Assembly (NCBI GenBank): GCA_900545215.1
Contig: UQXW01000019.1
Coordinates: 1 to 34,487, forward strand
Origin: an uncultured Bacteroidota bacterium
GTDB taxonomy: Bacteria; Bacteroidota; Bacteroidia; Bacteroidales; P3
Direction of reading: 5' to 3'
DNA: 34,487 nt
Made by a program: the position numbers and the translations under genes. Shown here piece by piece: positions 25,111 to 33,008 of this stretch (the stretch's first letter is position 1; each line of letters starts with the position of its first letter). Under the pieces are notes generated by a model. The model ran no database searches. It saw only the letters and a list, made by a program, of their open reading frames with translations, and had not been told where the DNA came from.

Positions 25111-26842
25111 ACACATTCCTCGCCCAATTTCTGTTTTCGGGCTTATACCAAAAGAAAATCCTGTTCTGCATTTGTTTTGCGGCAGGATTTTTTTCCGTAA
25201 ACACCTTTTCGCCGGTGTATATATCCATTCCCGTGTAATAAGTTTCCGTTGCGATGGTCATGGGTGTGGGTGTGAAGTCCTGCACCTGCTGCAAACGATA
25301 GCCCAATGCGGCGGTCTGTGAAGCCAAATCCACCATATCCCTCATATCACAAGCAGGATGCGATGAAATGAAATAAGGTATCAACTGTTGGTTCAAGCCA
25401 TACTTTCTATTGATTTTCTCGAAACGTTTCTTCAAATCCACGAATTGCGAGAACGGCATCTTACGCATTTGCTTCAAAACCCTGTCCGAGGAATGTTCAG
25501 GAGCTACTTTCAATCGTCCGCTGACGTGATGACGGCAAAGAATCTCAAAATAATCGCTCTTATCGAACAAATCATACCTTATCCCGCTACCGACGAAAGC
25601 CTTTTTTATGTACGGCAGCTTTCTCACCGCCTCATACAATTCCAACAAAGGCATGTGGTCGTTATTCATGTTCTTGCACAACACGGGGTAAAGGCATGAC
25701 GGACGGACACATTTGCGACACAACTCATCATTTCTGCCTTTCATCATATACATATTGGCGGAAGGTCCTCCCAAATCGGACAAATAACCCTTGAAGTCCT
25801 TGTCTTTCGATATTATTTCTATTTCCCGCAAAATCGATTTCCTGCTTCTCGAAATTATTCTCTTGCCCTGATGTGCCGCAATGGTACAGAAAGCACAACC
25901 GCCGAAGCACCCTCTGTGTATGTTGACCGAATATTTTATCATCTCGAAAGCCGGCACCGTTCCCCGCTTGGCATACTTCGGGTGAGGCTTCCTCTCGAAC
26001 GGCAAAAGGTAAATATTATCCAAATCCTCCCCCGAATAACTCCTGTCGAAAGGGTTCACGACAACATAAACGCCCTCTTTCTCGTATTTCTGTATCAAAC
26101 GCTCATCATCGGATTTGTTGCTGTGCTTCTCAAACAAACATACAGACTTTGCCTGAGCCTTTTTATCCCTGCGGCACTGTTCGAAAGACGGAACGAATAC
26201 ATCAGCCCACGCTTTCTTTGTCGCATTCGGTTTGCGGCAAAGGTAAGCCGTCTGCTCCATATCGGTGATTTCTTCTATTTTCCTGCCCGCTTTCAACTCA
26301 TCGCAAATCCTTTTGACCACCTTCTCCCCCATTCCGTAAATCAACATATCCGCTCCGGAGGTCAGAAGCACCGAAGGCATGAGCGTATCCGACCAATAAT
26401 CGTAATGAGCAAGTCTCCGCATGGAAGCCTCTATGCCACCTATAAGCACAGGCACCGACGGATAGAGCCGTTTCAGTATTTCCGAATAAACCGAAGTCGC
26501 CCTATCCGGACGAAAACCCGATTGACCGCCGGCAGTGTAGGCATCATCGCTTCTCTTACGCTTTGCCGCAGTATAGTGATTGACCATGGAATCCATGCAA
26601 CCCGAACTGACACAGAAGCAAAGCCGCGGCTGACCCATCTTCTTGAAATCCCTCAAATCGTCCTGCCAATTCGGTTGAGCCAGAACAGCAACACGATAAC
26701 CCGCCTTTTCCAAATAGCGGCATATAACGGCACAGCCGAAAGACGGATGATCCACGTATGCATCACCCGATACGAAAATCACATCGACATAATCCCAACC
26801 CCTCTCCTCCAATTCCTTTACTGTCGTAGGTAAAAAAGCCAT
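25073..26842 (-). CDS. ygiQ: YgiQ-family radical SAM protein
   Basis: 589 residues from ATG 26842; a TTG two codons upstream is less likely. The N-terminal part carries the YgiQ_N domain (FLPTTVKELEERGWDYVDV ... VSGDAYVDHPSFG). The radical SAM domain has the 4Fe-4S motif CFGGCAFC within NIHRGCFGGCAFCTIAAHQG, then SDLGGPSANMYMM and the C-terminal QVQDFTPTPMTIATETYYTG typical of the family. The reaction of YgiQ proteins is not established to my knowledge. A Cys-rich segment (CRKCVRPSCLYPVLC) is a second possible metal site. The gene is convergent with hisS and overlaps it by 38 bp. Confidence 0.93.
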   Translation of the reverse strand: MAFLPTTVKELEERGWDYVDVIFVSGDAYVDHPSFGCAVICRYLEKAGYRVAVLAQPNWQDDLRDFKKMGQPRLCFCVSSGCMDSMVNHYTAAKRKRSDDAYTAGGQSGFRPDRATSVYSEILKRLYPSVPVLIGGIEASMRRLAHYDYWSDTLMPSVLLTSGADMLIYGMGEKVVKRICDELKAGRKIEEITDMEQTAYLCRKPNATKKAWADVFVPSFEQCRRDKKAQAKSVCLFEKHSNKSDDERLIQKYEKEGVYVVVNPFDRSYSGEDLDNIYLLPFERKPHPKYAKRGTVPAFEMIKYSVNIHRGCFGGCAFCTIAAHQGKRIISRSRKSILREIEIISKDKDFKGYLSDLGGPSANMYMMKGRNDELCRKCVRPSCLYPVLCKNMNNDHMPLLELYEAVRKLPYIKKAFVGSGIRYDLFDKSDYFEILCRHHVSGRLKVAPEHSSDRVLKQMRKMPFSQFVDLKKRFEKINRKYGLNQQLIPYFISSHPACDMRDMVDLASQTAALGYRLQQVQDFTPTPMTIATETYYTGMDIYTGEKVFTEKNPAAKQMQNRIFFWYKPENRNWARNVFKKYGKQFPRQG

Positions 26843-26865
26843 AAGCAATCATGAAATATCGACTT

Positions 26866-26874
26866 GCAAAGATA
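26866..26874 (-). promoter_or_regulatory. -7 promoter box (TATCTTTGC) of ygiQ
   Basis: Consensus match 23 bp upstream of ATG 26842; no clear -33 element. Confidence 0.65.
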
Positions 26875-26900
26875 GTAATTAAATTCGTGAAAGCCATGAC

Positions 26901-27000
26901 CGTAAACTACACACCCACACCTCGACCCGCAACACTCCATTCCCGCAAAGCAACATTCATTTCAAACAACACGACACCACCTCCTCTCAACCACAAAAAC
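26901..27000 (+). other. C-rich, G-poor intergenic tract
   Basis: In these 100 bases the plus strand has about 43 C and only 6 G. It sits in the 355-bp gap between ygiQ and the lipoprotein gene at 27198. The rest of the gap holds the ygiQ promoter, a GAAACAGTGTTTC palindrome near 27001 and the terminator at 27130. The composition is that of a Rho-utilisation site on plus-strand RNA. Confidence 0.4.
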
Positions 27001-27129
27001 GAAACAGTGTTTCGTAGCAGATGTATCTACCCAAGGAAAACTCGGATTTATTTTCCGCTCGAATGCTTTTTGTTACCTATTCAATACACAAATATAACAG
27101 ATAAGTTGCATTCGGCCTTGCACAAAAAA

Positions 27130-27165
27130 GACGGCGAAAAATCGATAGGTTGATTTTCCGCCGTC
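27130..27165 (-). terminator. Rho-independent terminator of the lipoprotein pair
   Basis: Stem GACGGCGAAAAATC / GATTTTCCGCCGTC (one mismatch) with an 8-base loop. On the minus strand a TTTTTT run follows immediately. It lies 33 bp beyond the stop of the 27198 gene. Confidence 0.88.
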
Positions 27166-27197
27166 TCACAAAAGAAAAACTACAATGTTATTCCGAT

Positions 27198-27719
27198 TTA
27201 CTTCACTTCGATAGAGAATGAAATACCGAATCCTCCTTCGTATGAATCACCAAAGAGTACTTCTCCGTTTTCGATCGAGCGTACATGGCTGCAATCCGTA
27301 TTCCCGTCAAAGTAATAGAAAACGGCAGCATTGAAAACAGTCCATTTCCCTTTTGGCAGATTTGAAACTTTCAACTTTACGTCTCTCGATGCACTACTGT
27401 TGGAACCATCATTATGCCATTCCTCAACGACAAAAATAGTATCATTCGAAATCTCCGTCCATATACATGGAGTGTCTGCAAGCAACTTACAAAAAGCATC
27501 TGTCTTTTCTATCGTAAGGGTATTCCCATCTACATGATAAGAGAAATCTTTTCTATCGCAAGATACCGAACTGATTTCACCCAAAAAGGTATATTCCGCT
27601 TTAACCCCGCTATCGTTATTGATAGTTTGTTCTTTTTCTTCTTTATCATTACAGCTTACAAAGCCTATGAAACCGATTGCAGCAGCAACTGCGATTATGC
27701 TATGTATCGTCTTTTTCAT
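27198..27719 (-). CDS. Small lipoprotein of unknown function (paralogue 2)
   Basis: 173 residues. Lipoprotein signal ending at the Cys in IGFVSCNDKEEKEQ, so probably anchored in a membrane at the periplasm or surface. The mature domain of ~145 residues is predicted mostly beta, with YTFLGEI, FSYHVDGNTLTIEK and LPKGKWTVFNAAVFYY. The protein downstream-to-upstream neighbour (27757) is clearly related: both share SCNDKEEKEQ, the DGNTLTIEK strand, EEW and the LPKG.W.V.N motif, so this is a tandem duplication. The gap is 37 bp, giving a two-gene operon ended by the terminator at 27130. I do not recognise the family. Confidence 0.82.
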   Translation of the reverse strand: MKKTIHSIIAVAAAIGFIGFVSCNDKEEKEQTINNDSGVKAEYTFLGEISSVSCDRKDFSYHVDGNTLTIEKTDAFCKLLADTPCIWTEISNDTIFVVEEWHNDGSNSSASRDVKLKVSNLPKGKWTVFNAAVFYYFDGNTDCSHVRSIENGEVLFGDSYEGGFGISFSIEVK

Positions 27720-27756
27720 TTCTTGTTGTTTTTACGTTTTACAATCTGTATTTATC

Positions 27757-28293
27757 TTATTTGACCGATATATGAAATGCGTTGCCCGAGCGAAAACGAA
27801 TTCCGTCTCCGATAAGCAATTGTCCATCGGAAGAAACTCCTCTTATGAAACGATTATTCGTATTTCCGTCGGAACGGTATGTTACGCTTATATTCACTAC
27901 CACCCAATCACCCTTTGGCAAATCATAAACAGTAAGGTTCATATCCCTTGAATCTGCATTGAAAACAAAATCTCCATCGAAACCTCCGTTATACCACTCT
28001 TCCATTACAATGATTGTATCATTATGAATTTCCGTTGTGATACGAGGGTTGTCGGCTATGGTATTGCAACGATGGTTTTTCTTCTCTATCGTAAGGGTAT
28101 TCCCGTCCAAATGATAAGAGAACTCAATCGGAGTCAGAGCCGGTTCATTTATATCGCCCAAATAAGTATATTCTGCCCGAAGCCTGCCATTATTAACGGA
28201 TTGTTCTTTTTCTTCCTTATCATTGCAGCTTGCAAAACCAATGGCAATCATAGCAATTACCACTGCAAAAAGGCTATAAACTACTTTCTTCAT
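27757..28293 (-). CDS. Small lipoprotein of unknown function (paralogue 1)
   Basis: 178 residues. Lipoprotein signal (MKKVVYSLFAVVIAMIAIGF) ending at Cys in ASCNDKEEKEQ. The mature domain shares YTYLGDI, FSYHLDGNTLTIEK, EIHNDTIIVMEEW and LPKGDWVVVNISV with the next gene, so the pair is a tandem duplication that has diverged mainly in loops. It is the first gene of the pair; an approximate -7 box (TATATTTTGC) lies about 20 bp upstream near 28312-28321. Function unknown. Proteins of this size and type are often surface-exposed in Bacteroidota, but nothing here proves that. Confidence 0.82.
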   Translation of the reverse strand: MKKVVYSLFAVVIAMIAIGFASCNDKEEKEQSVNNGRLRAEYTYLGDINEPALTPIEFSYHLDGNTLTIEKKNHRCNTIADNPRITTEIHNDTIIVMEEWYNGGFDGDFVFNADSRDMNLTVYDLPKGDWVVVNISVTYRSDGNTNNRFIRGVSSDGQLLIGDGIRFRSGNAFHISVK

Positions 28294-28533
28294 TGTGTAT
28301 TGTGTTTATTGTTTGCAAAATATACTCCGATGAATACATGAATTTCAAAGACTATTCTGCCGGCAAATATACCACTTTATTCGACAGCTACAAAACAATT
28401 ACCGTATATTTGTTACAATTTTGTGTTTCAACTGCAAAAACAATATACGAAATCCATGTTGTTTGAATGTTCGAGGGCTTTATCTGCCATCGGATTTTCT
28501 TTGTATTCGCTTCCTTGTAATGAAATAAAGAAG

Positions 28534-28542
28534 TAACTTTGC
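28534..28542 (+). promoter_or_regulatory. -7 promoter box (TAACTTTGC) of the GldN-like pair
   Basis: Consensus match 22 bp upstream of the GTG start at 28565. The preceding gap from 28294 shows no other gene or RNA. Confidence 0.6.
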
Positions 28543-28564
28543 GGTTTGATAAAATGTATTAAGA

Positions 28565-29572
28565 GTGAAGCAGGTATTTGTTTTCATGGCAGTATTGTCG
28601 ATGTGGCTGTCGGCTTATTCGCAAGAGAGATTGCTGTCCATGCGGATTATTTATGAGGTGCCTATAATGCAGGCAAAAGTGGGTTCTTCACAGGTGAGGG
28701 ATTCTGTCGTTTATAATTATCTTGTGGATAAACGCTTCTGGTGGCAGACGATAGATTTTGTGAATGCTGCGGCAAAGGATAAAAAATTGTTCTTTTTGAA
28801 TGACAAGGGCGATTCTCTGAACTACGATACAGTGATGTGTGCTTTGACAACTGCATTCGGCAAGGTTTACGGACGAACTTGCACAAAGGAAGAGGTGCAA
28901 AGGTTGATAGAGGAAGAGGTAAGAGCGATAAAGTTCGAGGAACAGTGGTTTTACAATTCCGAAAGCATGTTGATAAAGAAGAAAGTCCTTGCTTTTTGTC
29001 CTGTAATAAGAAAGGATACGGTGGTCTTGCAGGGAGAGGAATTGCAGACCGCGGAGGCTTTTCGCTTCGAGTTGGGTTGGATAAAGCCGAAAGGTGATGT
29101 TATATCGAGGGATACGCTTGTGTTGGCGAGAAACATAGAGTTCACCATGCCGATATACAATCCGCAACCTTATCATTGGTGGGACGCCCATTTGGAGGCA
29201 GAATACTCCATTCCTTTCTTGGAAAGGCTGATTGCAAGAACTGAGTCGGGCGAGATGAAGGCATACGAAAATCCATCGGCAAGTGAGGAGTTGTTGCGAA
29301 CCGACGTCTTGAAGAGGCGACAATTCGATATATTGGAGAGACTCACCGCCTCCGATACGGAAGGCAACGTAAAGGAACGGGATACCGTAGTCAAAGCATT
29401 TTATGGAAGCGAGAACATAGACCATTTCCGATTCGGAGAGGAATGGTGCTTCGACAAGGTGAATTTGAACCTCATCAAGAGAACGAATTACTTCGCACCA
29501 ATGGTAAGTATTTTCGGGAAACAGGGTGATTTCAGGGGCTTATACCCTCTTTATTATATTCGCAGGAGGTAA
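28565..29572 (+). CDS. Secreted GldN/PorN-like protein, first of a tandem pair
   Basis: 335 residues. I use the GTG at 28565 because it gives a full signal peptide (MKQVFVFMAVLSMWLSAYSQ); the first ATG would leave a truncated one. The protein contains two related halves, each ending in a strand pattern: IKFEEQWFYNSESMLIKKKV..FCPV (~residues 120-145) and FRFGEEWCFDKVNLNLIKR..YFAP (~295-320). This is like the KIRGYWYFDK...LLGICP stretch I recall from GldN. SIPFLERLIARTESGEMKAYE also resembles the GldN segment before its variable loop. GldN/PorN is a periplasmic T9SS core component that binds the GldK ring. Whether this protein works in T9SS is inference; gldKLM are not adjacent. It is coupled to the next gene. 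Confidence 0.55.
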   Translation: MKQVFVFMAVLSMWLSAYSQERLLSMRIIYEVPIMQAKVGSSQVRDSVVYNYLVDKRFWWQTIDFVNAAAKDKKLFFLNDKGDSLNYDTVMCALTTAFGKVYGRTCTKEEVQRLIEEEVRAIKFEEQWFYNSESMLIKKKVLAFCPVIRKDTVVLQGEELQTAEAFRFELGWIKPKGDVISRDTLVLARNIEFTMPIYNPQPYHWWDAHLEAEYSIPFLERLIARTESGEMKAYENPSASEELLRTDVLKRRQFDILERLTASDTEGNVKERDTVVKAFYGSENIDHFRFGEEWCFDKVNLNLIKRTNYFAPMVSIFGKQGDFRGLYPLYYIRRR

Positions 29573-29573
29573 T

Positions 29574-30521
29574 ATGAAGAAGTTTTTGTTGGCATTTGTG
29601 TTTGCGGTTATGGTCTGTGGAGGGGTATTCGCTCAATATTACACTCATGCAATGGAGCATGAGTATCATGACATAGGAGTGTTCAATCCGCAATGGGAAA
29701 CGGACAAAACGCTGAACCCCGTAAAGTACGAGCATATCACAGGTTGGTTCAGGGAGGAATTGGCAGAGGTTATACTCTCGGCGGTGAAGCAAAAGCGGGT
29801 GAAGGTTTATGACGAACGGAAGCGGGAGCTTAATCTCGATACTGTTATCGGCAGGATTATTTCCTTCGAGCAAAGGAATTTCGGAAAGGTAATAGGAAAA
29901 GACAGCGTATTCGAGTATATACGACCTTTTATCTCGGCTTACCGTTTCGAGGAAGTTGTGGATTACAAGTATGATGATGTTTCATTAAGCAAGACGGTCA
30001 AGGCTTATTGTCCTTATATGGTAAGATACAAACAGTTTTCCGGAGAAAAGGAAGACAGTGTCTGCATGCCGCTTTTCTGGATTTTTCCCGAGGGTGATTT
30101 CGATTCGACGGATATGCTGCATATTCAGGATACGGTATTGTATGTGCATACTTTGAAGTATCCGAACCAAATGCCGTTTTGTTCCAATCTTTTTTCCTTT
30201 GTGCAGCAAGGCAAGGTTAAAGCATTCAAACCCGATGGAAGCGAGTTCTCATCACCAAAGCAGGTGGAAGATTTGTTTGTCGTCAAGAATGATTTCGTTT
30301 TCTATGATGAAAACACAGGACAAGAGAGCATGAAGTCGGCATTTTCGGATATTATGCCCGAGGACATTATTGCCATAAGGATAGGCGAAGGTTGGGATAT
30401 AGACAAACGTTCATTGAATATACGGAAGCGTATTTATTTTTACCTGCCGCTTTATCGCTATGACGATGAACGTTTCGGGCAACTCGGAATAAGGGTCTAT
30501 AATGGCGAGGCAGGACATTGA
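29574..30521 (+). CDS. Secreted GldN/PorN-like protein, second of a tandem pair
   Basis: 315 residues from ATG 29574, which opens the signal peptide MKKFLLAFVFAVMVCGGVFA. An AGGAGG at 29564-29569 overlaps the last codons of the previous gene, and the ATG lies one base after that gene's TAA. This is a strong Shine-Dalgarno site, unusual for Bacteroidota, and suggests translational coupling. Two repeats are visible: YRFEEVVDYKYDDVSLSKTV..YCPY and IRIGEGWDIDKRSLNIRKRI..YLPL, the same pattern as in the upstream protein. MPLFWIFPEGDF resembles the LFWVFFP stretch of GldN. The pair therefore look like diverged paralogues. T9SS function is not proven. The gene ends 23 bp before the SpoU-type gene. 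Confidence 0.55.
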   Translation: MKKFLLAFVFAVMVCGGVFAQYYTHAMEHEYHDIGVFNPQWETDKTLNPVKYEHITGWFREELAEVILSAVKQKRVKVYDERKRELNLDTVIGRIISFEQRNFGKVIGKDSVFEYIRPFISAYRFEEVVDYKYDDVSLSKTVKAYCPYMVRYKQFSGEKEDSVCMPLFWIFPEGDFDSTDMLHIQDTVLYVHTLKYPNQMPFCSNLFSFVQQGKVKAFKPDGSEFSSPKQVEDLFVVKNDFVFYDENTGQESMKSAFSDIMPEDIIAIRIGEGWDIDKRSLNIRKRIYFYLPLYRYDDERFGQLGIRVYNGEAGH

Positions 30522-30544
30522 GAGAATATAAAAAGCTATAAGCG

Positions 30545-31075
30545 ATGAGAGAGAAACTATCTATGGAACAACTCGACCGCAAGACGGTGGAAGAGTTTAA
30601 GGCAGCAGCAAAGAACCCTATTGTTGTTGTGTCGGATAATATTCGGAGCATGAATAATATCGGTTCCATATTCCGCACTTGCGACGCTTTCCTTGTCGAG
30701 GAGTTCGTTTTATGCGGCATAAGTCCCGTGCCGCCTCACAGAGACATTCAAAAGACAGCCTTGGGGGCAACGGAGAGTGTAAAATGGAGTTATTGCAAAG
30801 AAACATCGGAAGCAGTGGAAAGGCTTCGCAAGGACGGATACAAGGTGTTGGCTGTCGAGCAGGCAAGAAACAGCACGATGTTGAACGAATTGCAACTCGA
30901 CAAAGGCGAAAAGGTGGCAATAATTCTCGGTAATGAAGTCGATGGCGTAAGTCAGGACGTGGTGGATATGTGCGACGATTGTGTGGAGATACCTCAATTC
31001 GGCACAAAGCATTCTTTGAATGTTTGCAATTCCTGTGCCATAGTATTGTGGCAGATATTCTGCCTGACGAGATAA
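30545..31075 (+). CDS. SpoU/TrmH-family (SPOUT) RNA 2'-O-methyltransferase
   Basis: 176 residues, a minimal SPOUT domain without an N-terminal RNA-binding extension. Motif 1 is NIRSMNNIGSIFRTCDAF with the catalytic Arg, motif 2 is IILGNEVDGVSQDVVDMCD, and motif 3 is VEIPQFGTKHSLNVCNSCAI. Motif 3 usually reads SLNVSVAAG or similar, so CNSCA in place of SVAAG is a mild variation in the SAM-binding knot. The family methylates the ribose 2'-OH of tRNA or rRNA; the target base cannot be assigned. It is 23 bp behind the GldN-like pair and converges on folE with only 5 bp between the stops. Confidence 0.9.
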   Translation: MREKLSMEQLDRKTVEEFKAAAKNPIVVVSDNIRSMNNIGSIFRTCDAFLVEEFVLCGISPVPPHRDIQKTALGATESVKWSYCKETSEAVERLRKDGYKVLAVEQARNSTMLNELQLDKGEKVAIILGNEVDGVSQDVVDMCDDCVEIPQFGTKHSLNVCNSCAIVLWQIFCLTR

Positions 31076-31080
31076 GGTTG

Positions 31081-31719
31081 TTATGAGAGTTTCACGCCTA
31101 TCAGGTGCATGAACTCCTCTCTTGTCTCTTTGTTTTTGAGAAAAGCTCCCGTAAAGTCGGAAGTCGTTGTGAGGGAATTCTGCTTTTGAACACCCCGCAT
31201 GCTCATGCACAAGTGTCTGGCTTCGATTACCACTGCCACTCCGAGCGGATTGAGGGTGTTTTGTATGCAATCTTTTATTTGTTGCGTCATTCTCTCCTGC
31301 ACCTGCAAACGTCTTGCGAATACATCGACCACTCTCGGGATTTTACTCAACCCCACAATCCTGCCATTTGGTATATACGCCACGTGAGCCTTACCTACCA
31401 TAGGCACCATGTGATGTTCGCAAAGAGAATATATCTCTATATCCTTCACCAACACCATCTGCTTATAATCTTCCTTGAACATGGCGGAACGAAGTATCGC
31501 TTCAGGGTCGAGATCATAACCATGAGTGAAGAACTGCATCGCCTTTGCAACCCTCATCGGCGTGGCAAGCAAACCTTCCCTGTTCACATCCTCGCCCAAC
31601 AGCCTTATGATTTCCTTATAATGAGAAGCCAACGTCTCCAAAGTCTTTTCGTTGTAACGCTCTATCTTTTCGTATCCGAAACCACCGTTATTCGTCGTTT
31701 CGTCCTGTTTATTTATCAT
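31081..31719 (-). CDS. folE: GTP cyclohydrolase I
   Basis: 212 residues from ATG 31719; a TTG at 31746 lies inside the -7 promoter box and cannot be the start. The enzyme turns GTP into dihydroneopterin triphosphate, the first step to folate and related pterins, as a homodecamer. Zinc and active-site residues are visible in YSLCEHHMVPMVGKAHVAYIP (Cys and His ligands) and ARHLCMSMRGVQK (third Cys ligand). QVQERMTQQI is also conserved. TPMRVAKAM near the N-terminus is the usual family start. Its promoter lies in the 77-bp sequence that is duplicated upstream at 33130. Confidence 0.96.
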   Translation of the reverse strand: MINKQDETTNNGGFGYEKIERYNEKTLETLASHYKEIIRLLGEDVNREGLLATPMRVAKAMQFFTHGYDLDPEAILRSAMFKEDYKQMVLVKDIEIYSLCEHHMVPMVGKAHVAYIPNGRIVGLSKIPRVVDVFARRLQVQERMTQQIKDCIQNTLNPLGVAVVIEARHLCMSMRGVQKQNSLTTTSDFTGAFLKNKETREEFMHLIGVKLS

Positions 31720-31740
31720 TATCCCCAATTTCTTTTGAGC

Positions 31741-31817
31741 TTGCAAAGGTACAAAAAATGAGACTGTATCAAAGCCCCTGTATGGCTTTTCTGCAAAAAC
31801 GAACAGATAATCGCGAG
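31741..31817. repeat. 77-bp direct repeat, copy 1 (folE promoter copy)
   Basis: Identical over all 77 bases to 33130-33206, in the same orientation. It contains the folE -33/-7 promoter and a small inverted repeat (AAAGCC / GGCTTT). The first base pair of the repeat falls at the downstream edge of the -7 box. Outside the repeat both flanks differ from those of copy 2. Confidence 0.95.
31743..31751 (-). promoter_or_regulatory. Promoter of folE
   Basis: TACCTTTGC with TTG 18 bp upstream, about 24 bp ahead of ATG 31719. The same box exists at 33132. Confidence 0.75.
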
Positions 31818-31995
31818 TTCGGTTGCATTTGACTGCCCCTCCCGATCTTAATTCGGTTGTTTACAATATAAGGAATCATCAAGCACGTCTCTACACATAA
31901 AAACATTCAAGCAAATAAAAAACAACAAACCCTGATAGCCTGATAAATATGACCTACCGCAACACTATGATAAACTATTTATAACGTAGGGTTCG
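31818..31995. other. Non-coding stretch inside the repeat-bounded cassette, downstream of abi
   Basis: A/T-rich, no ORF of note. A weak inverted repeat ATAACG / CGTTAT (31981-31999) overlaps the TAA that would end the read-through form of the Abi gene; too weak to call a terminator. Confidence 0.4.
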
Positions 31996-32067
31996 TTATT
32001 TTTCTCGCCAAACGGAAAGTGATTGCCAGTATTTTGGAAATCCCATATCTTTAAGGTCAAGCAGACG

Positions 32068-32934
32068 TCAATCGGATTTGAGCAATTCTTTTAGATTTCG
32101 CTTAAAGTAGCTTCCGGGACTGATAATGTCAAGAATATACACAACGCAAGAAAGTACTGCAAACAATTTGTTTGTGTGAATTTGTTTGATTGTCATTCTA
32201 TCCATAAACGGATAAAGAGTATCGTATGGCAAGATTACACTAACCATAAAACGACGATTCCACACTCGGCTGTGATGGGCGCAACAGTTACGAAGATTGG
32301 AGATTGCATGTAGCCAATTCTCCAAGATTGCAACTTTCTTTAAGCCGAATTGTTCGGTAATGTATTTCTTATGGCTGTCTGACTTTAAGGATTTGAACAA
32401 GCGGCTCAATGTGGCGAATGACACTACTTCGAGTGCCATCCAACTTGGCGGCATCGGAGGATTGTTGTATTTGGAGTTGTAATGCTTGATAAAATCTTCG
32501 TTACTGCGGTTCACATCGGCTTCGATATGCTTCATTAGGTCTTCATAGTCGAAACGATACAAACTTTCATTATCGTACCAATGACTATTATGTGTACTTT
32601 CGGCATAGATTTGTATAATCTTAGTGCGTACTGCGACTTCGATTTTTTCAATGGCATTGAATATGAGCGAACGCAGTCTGCGGTCGAAACAATAAAGGTC
32701 AATGATGTCTTTGAAGTGAATATCTTTACGAGTAAAGTTATGTTCGACCCCCTCTCCATTTTCTTGAAACGGATAAGTGTAAGCACGAAGTCGATAATAG
32801 CTGATATTAAACAAATAAGCTATAGCCTCACTTTCATCATCGAAAACAAGTCCCCGTTGCTTTAACCGTGCAACTTGCTCGTCGAGAGTCAACGGTTTCT
32901 TTGTATAATCAGTTCTATCAGCCAATTTTATCAA
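32068..32934 (-). CDS. Abi_2-family (AbiD/AbiF-like) HEPN protein, C-terminus cut by an in-frame TGA
   Basis: 288 residues. Family blocks are YTKKPLTLDEQ (10-20), FNISYYRLRAY (42-52), FDRRLRSLIFNAIEKIEVAVR (83-103) and SWMALEVVSFATLSRLF (164-180). RNCCAH, from Arg215 to His220, fits the R-X4-H active site of HEPN ribonucleases. Abi_2 proteins act in abortive phage defence or as toxins, presumably by cutting RNA. No ATG exists near the start; the TTG at 32934 (or 32925) fits, since a TAG lies two codons upstream. After the TGA (32068-32070) the same frame continues for 23 codons to a TAA at 31996-31998, with MGFPKYWQSLSVW, which looks like the normal family C-terminus. So the gene carries a nonsense codon, or UGA-C read-through makes a longer form. 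The TTG lies 8 bp behind the ncRNA terminator. The whole unit is bracketed by the 77-bp repeat. Confidence 0.88.
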   Translation of the reverse strand: MIKLADRTDYTKKPLTLDEQVARLKQRGLVFDDESEAIAYLFNISYYRLRAYTYPFQENGEGVEHNFTRKDIHFKDIIDLYCFDRRLRSLIFNAIEKIEVAVRTKIIQIYAESTHNSHWYDNESLYRFDYEDLMKHIEADVNRSNEDFIKHYNSKYNNPPMPPSWMALEVVSFATLSRLFKSLKSDSHKKYITEQFGLKKVAILENWLHAISNLRNCCAHHSRVWNRRFMVSVILPYDTLYPFMDRMTIKQIHTNKLFAVLSCVVYILDIISPGSYFKRNLKELLKSD

Positions 32935-32941
32935 AAGCTAC

Positions 32942-33008
32942 TATAAAAAAACTCGAAGACCTCCCCGGGTGCGCTGTTCTACGAGAAGCGTGGGAGGTCA
33001 TATCGAAT
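32942..33008 (-). ncRNA. Predicted ~65-nt structured RNA with intrinsic terminator, upstream of abi
   Basis: A perfect promoter (33009-33039) would start transcription near 33008. The transcript folds as one long hairpin: ATTCGA pairs with TCGAGT (one G-U), then GACCTCCC (32992-32999 on the plus strand as its complement) pairs with GGGAGGTC, then inner CGC/GCG and TTCT/AGAA pairs around a CGT loop. Seven Ts follow at 32945-32951. It thus looks like a small RNA ended by its own terminator, and abi expression would need read-through. There is no reading frame in it. Similar layout is known for RNA antitoxins placed before their toxin gene. Alternative: a simple transcription attenuator for abi. 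Confidence 0.6.

Noticed and set aside
26851..27153. 100-codon plus-strand frame in the ygiQ upstream gap
   Set aside because: It spans the ygiQ promoter, the C-rich tract and part of a terminator, and reads as random Pro/Thr-rich sequence.
31996..32934. UGA reassigned as a sense codon in this organism
   Set aside because: Other genes in the window end properly at TGA (for example 19418 and 30519), so the in-frame TGA in abi is better explained by mutation or read-through.
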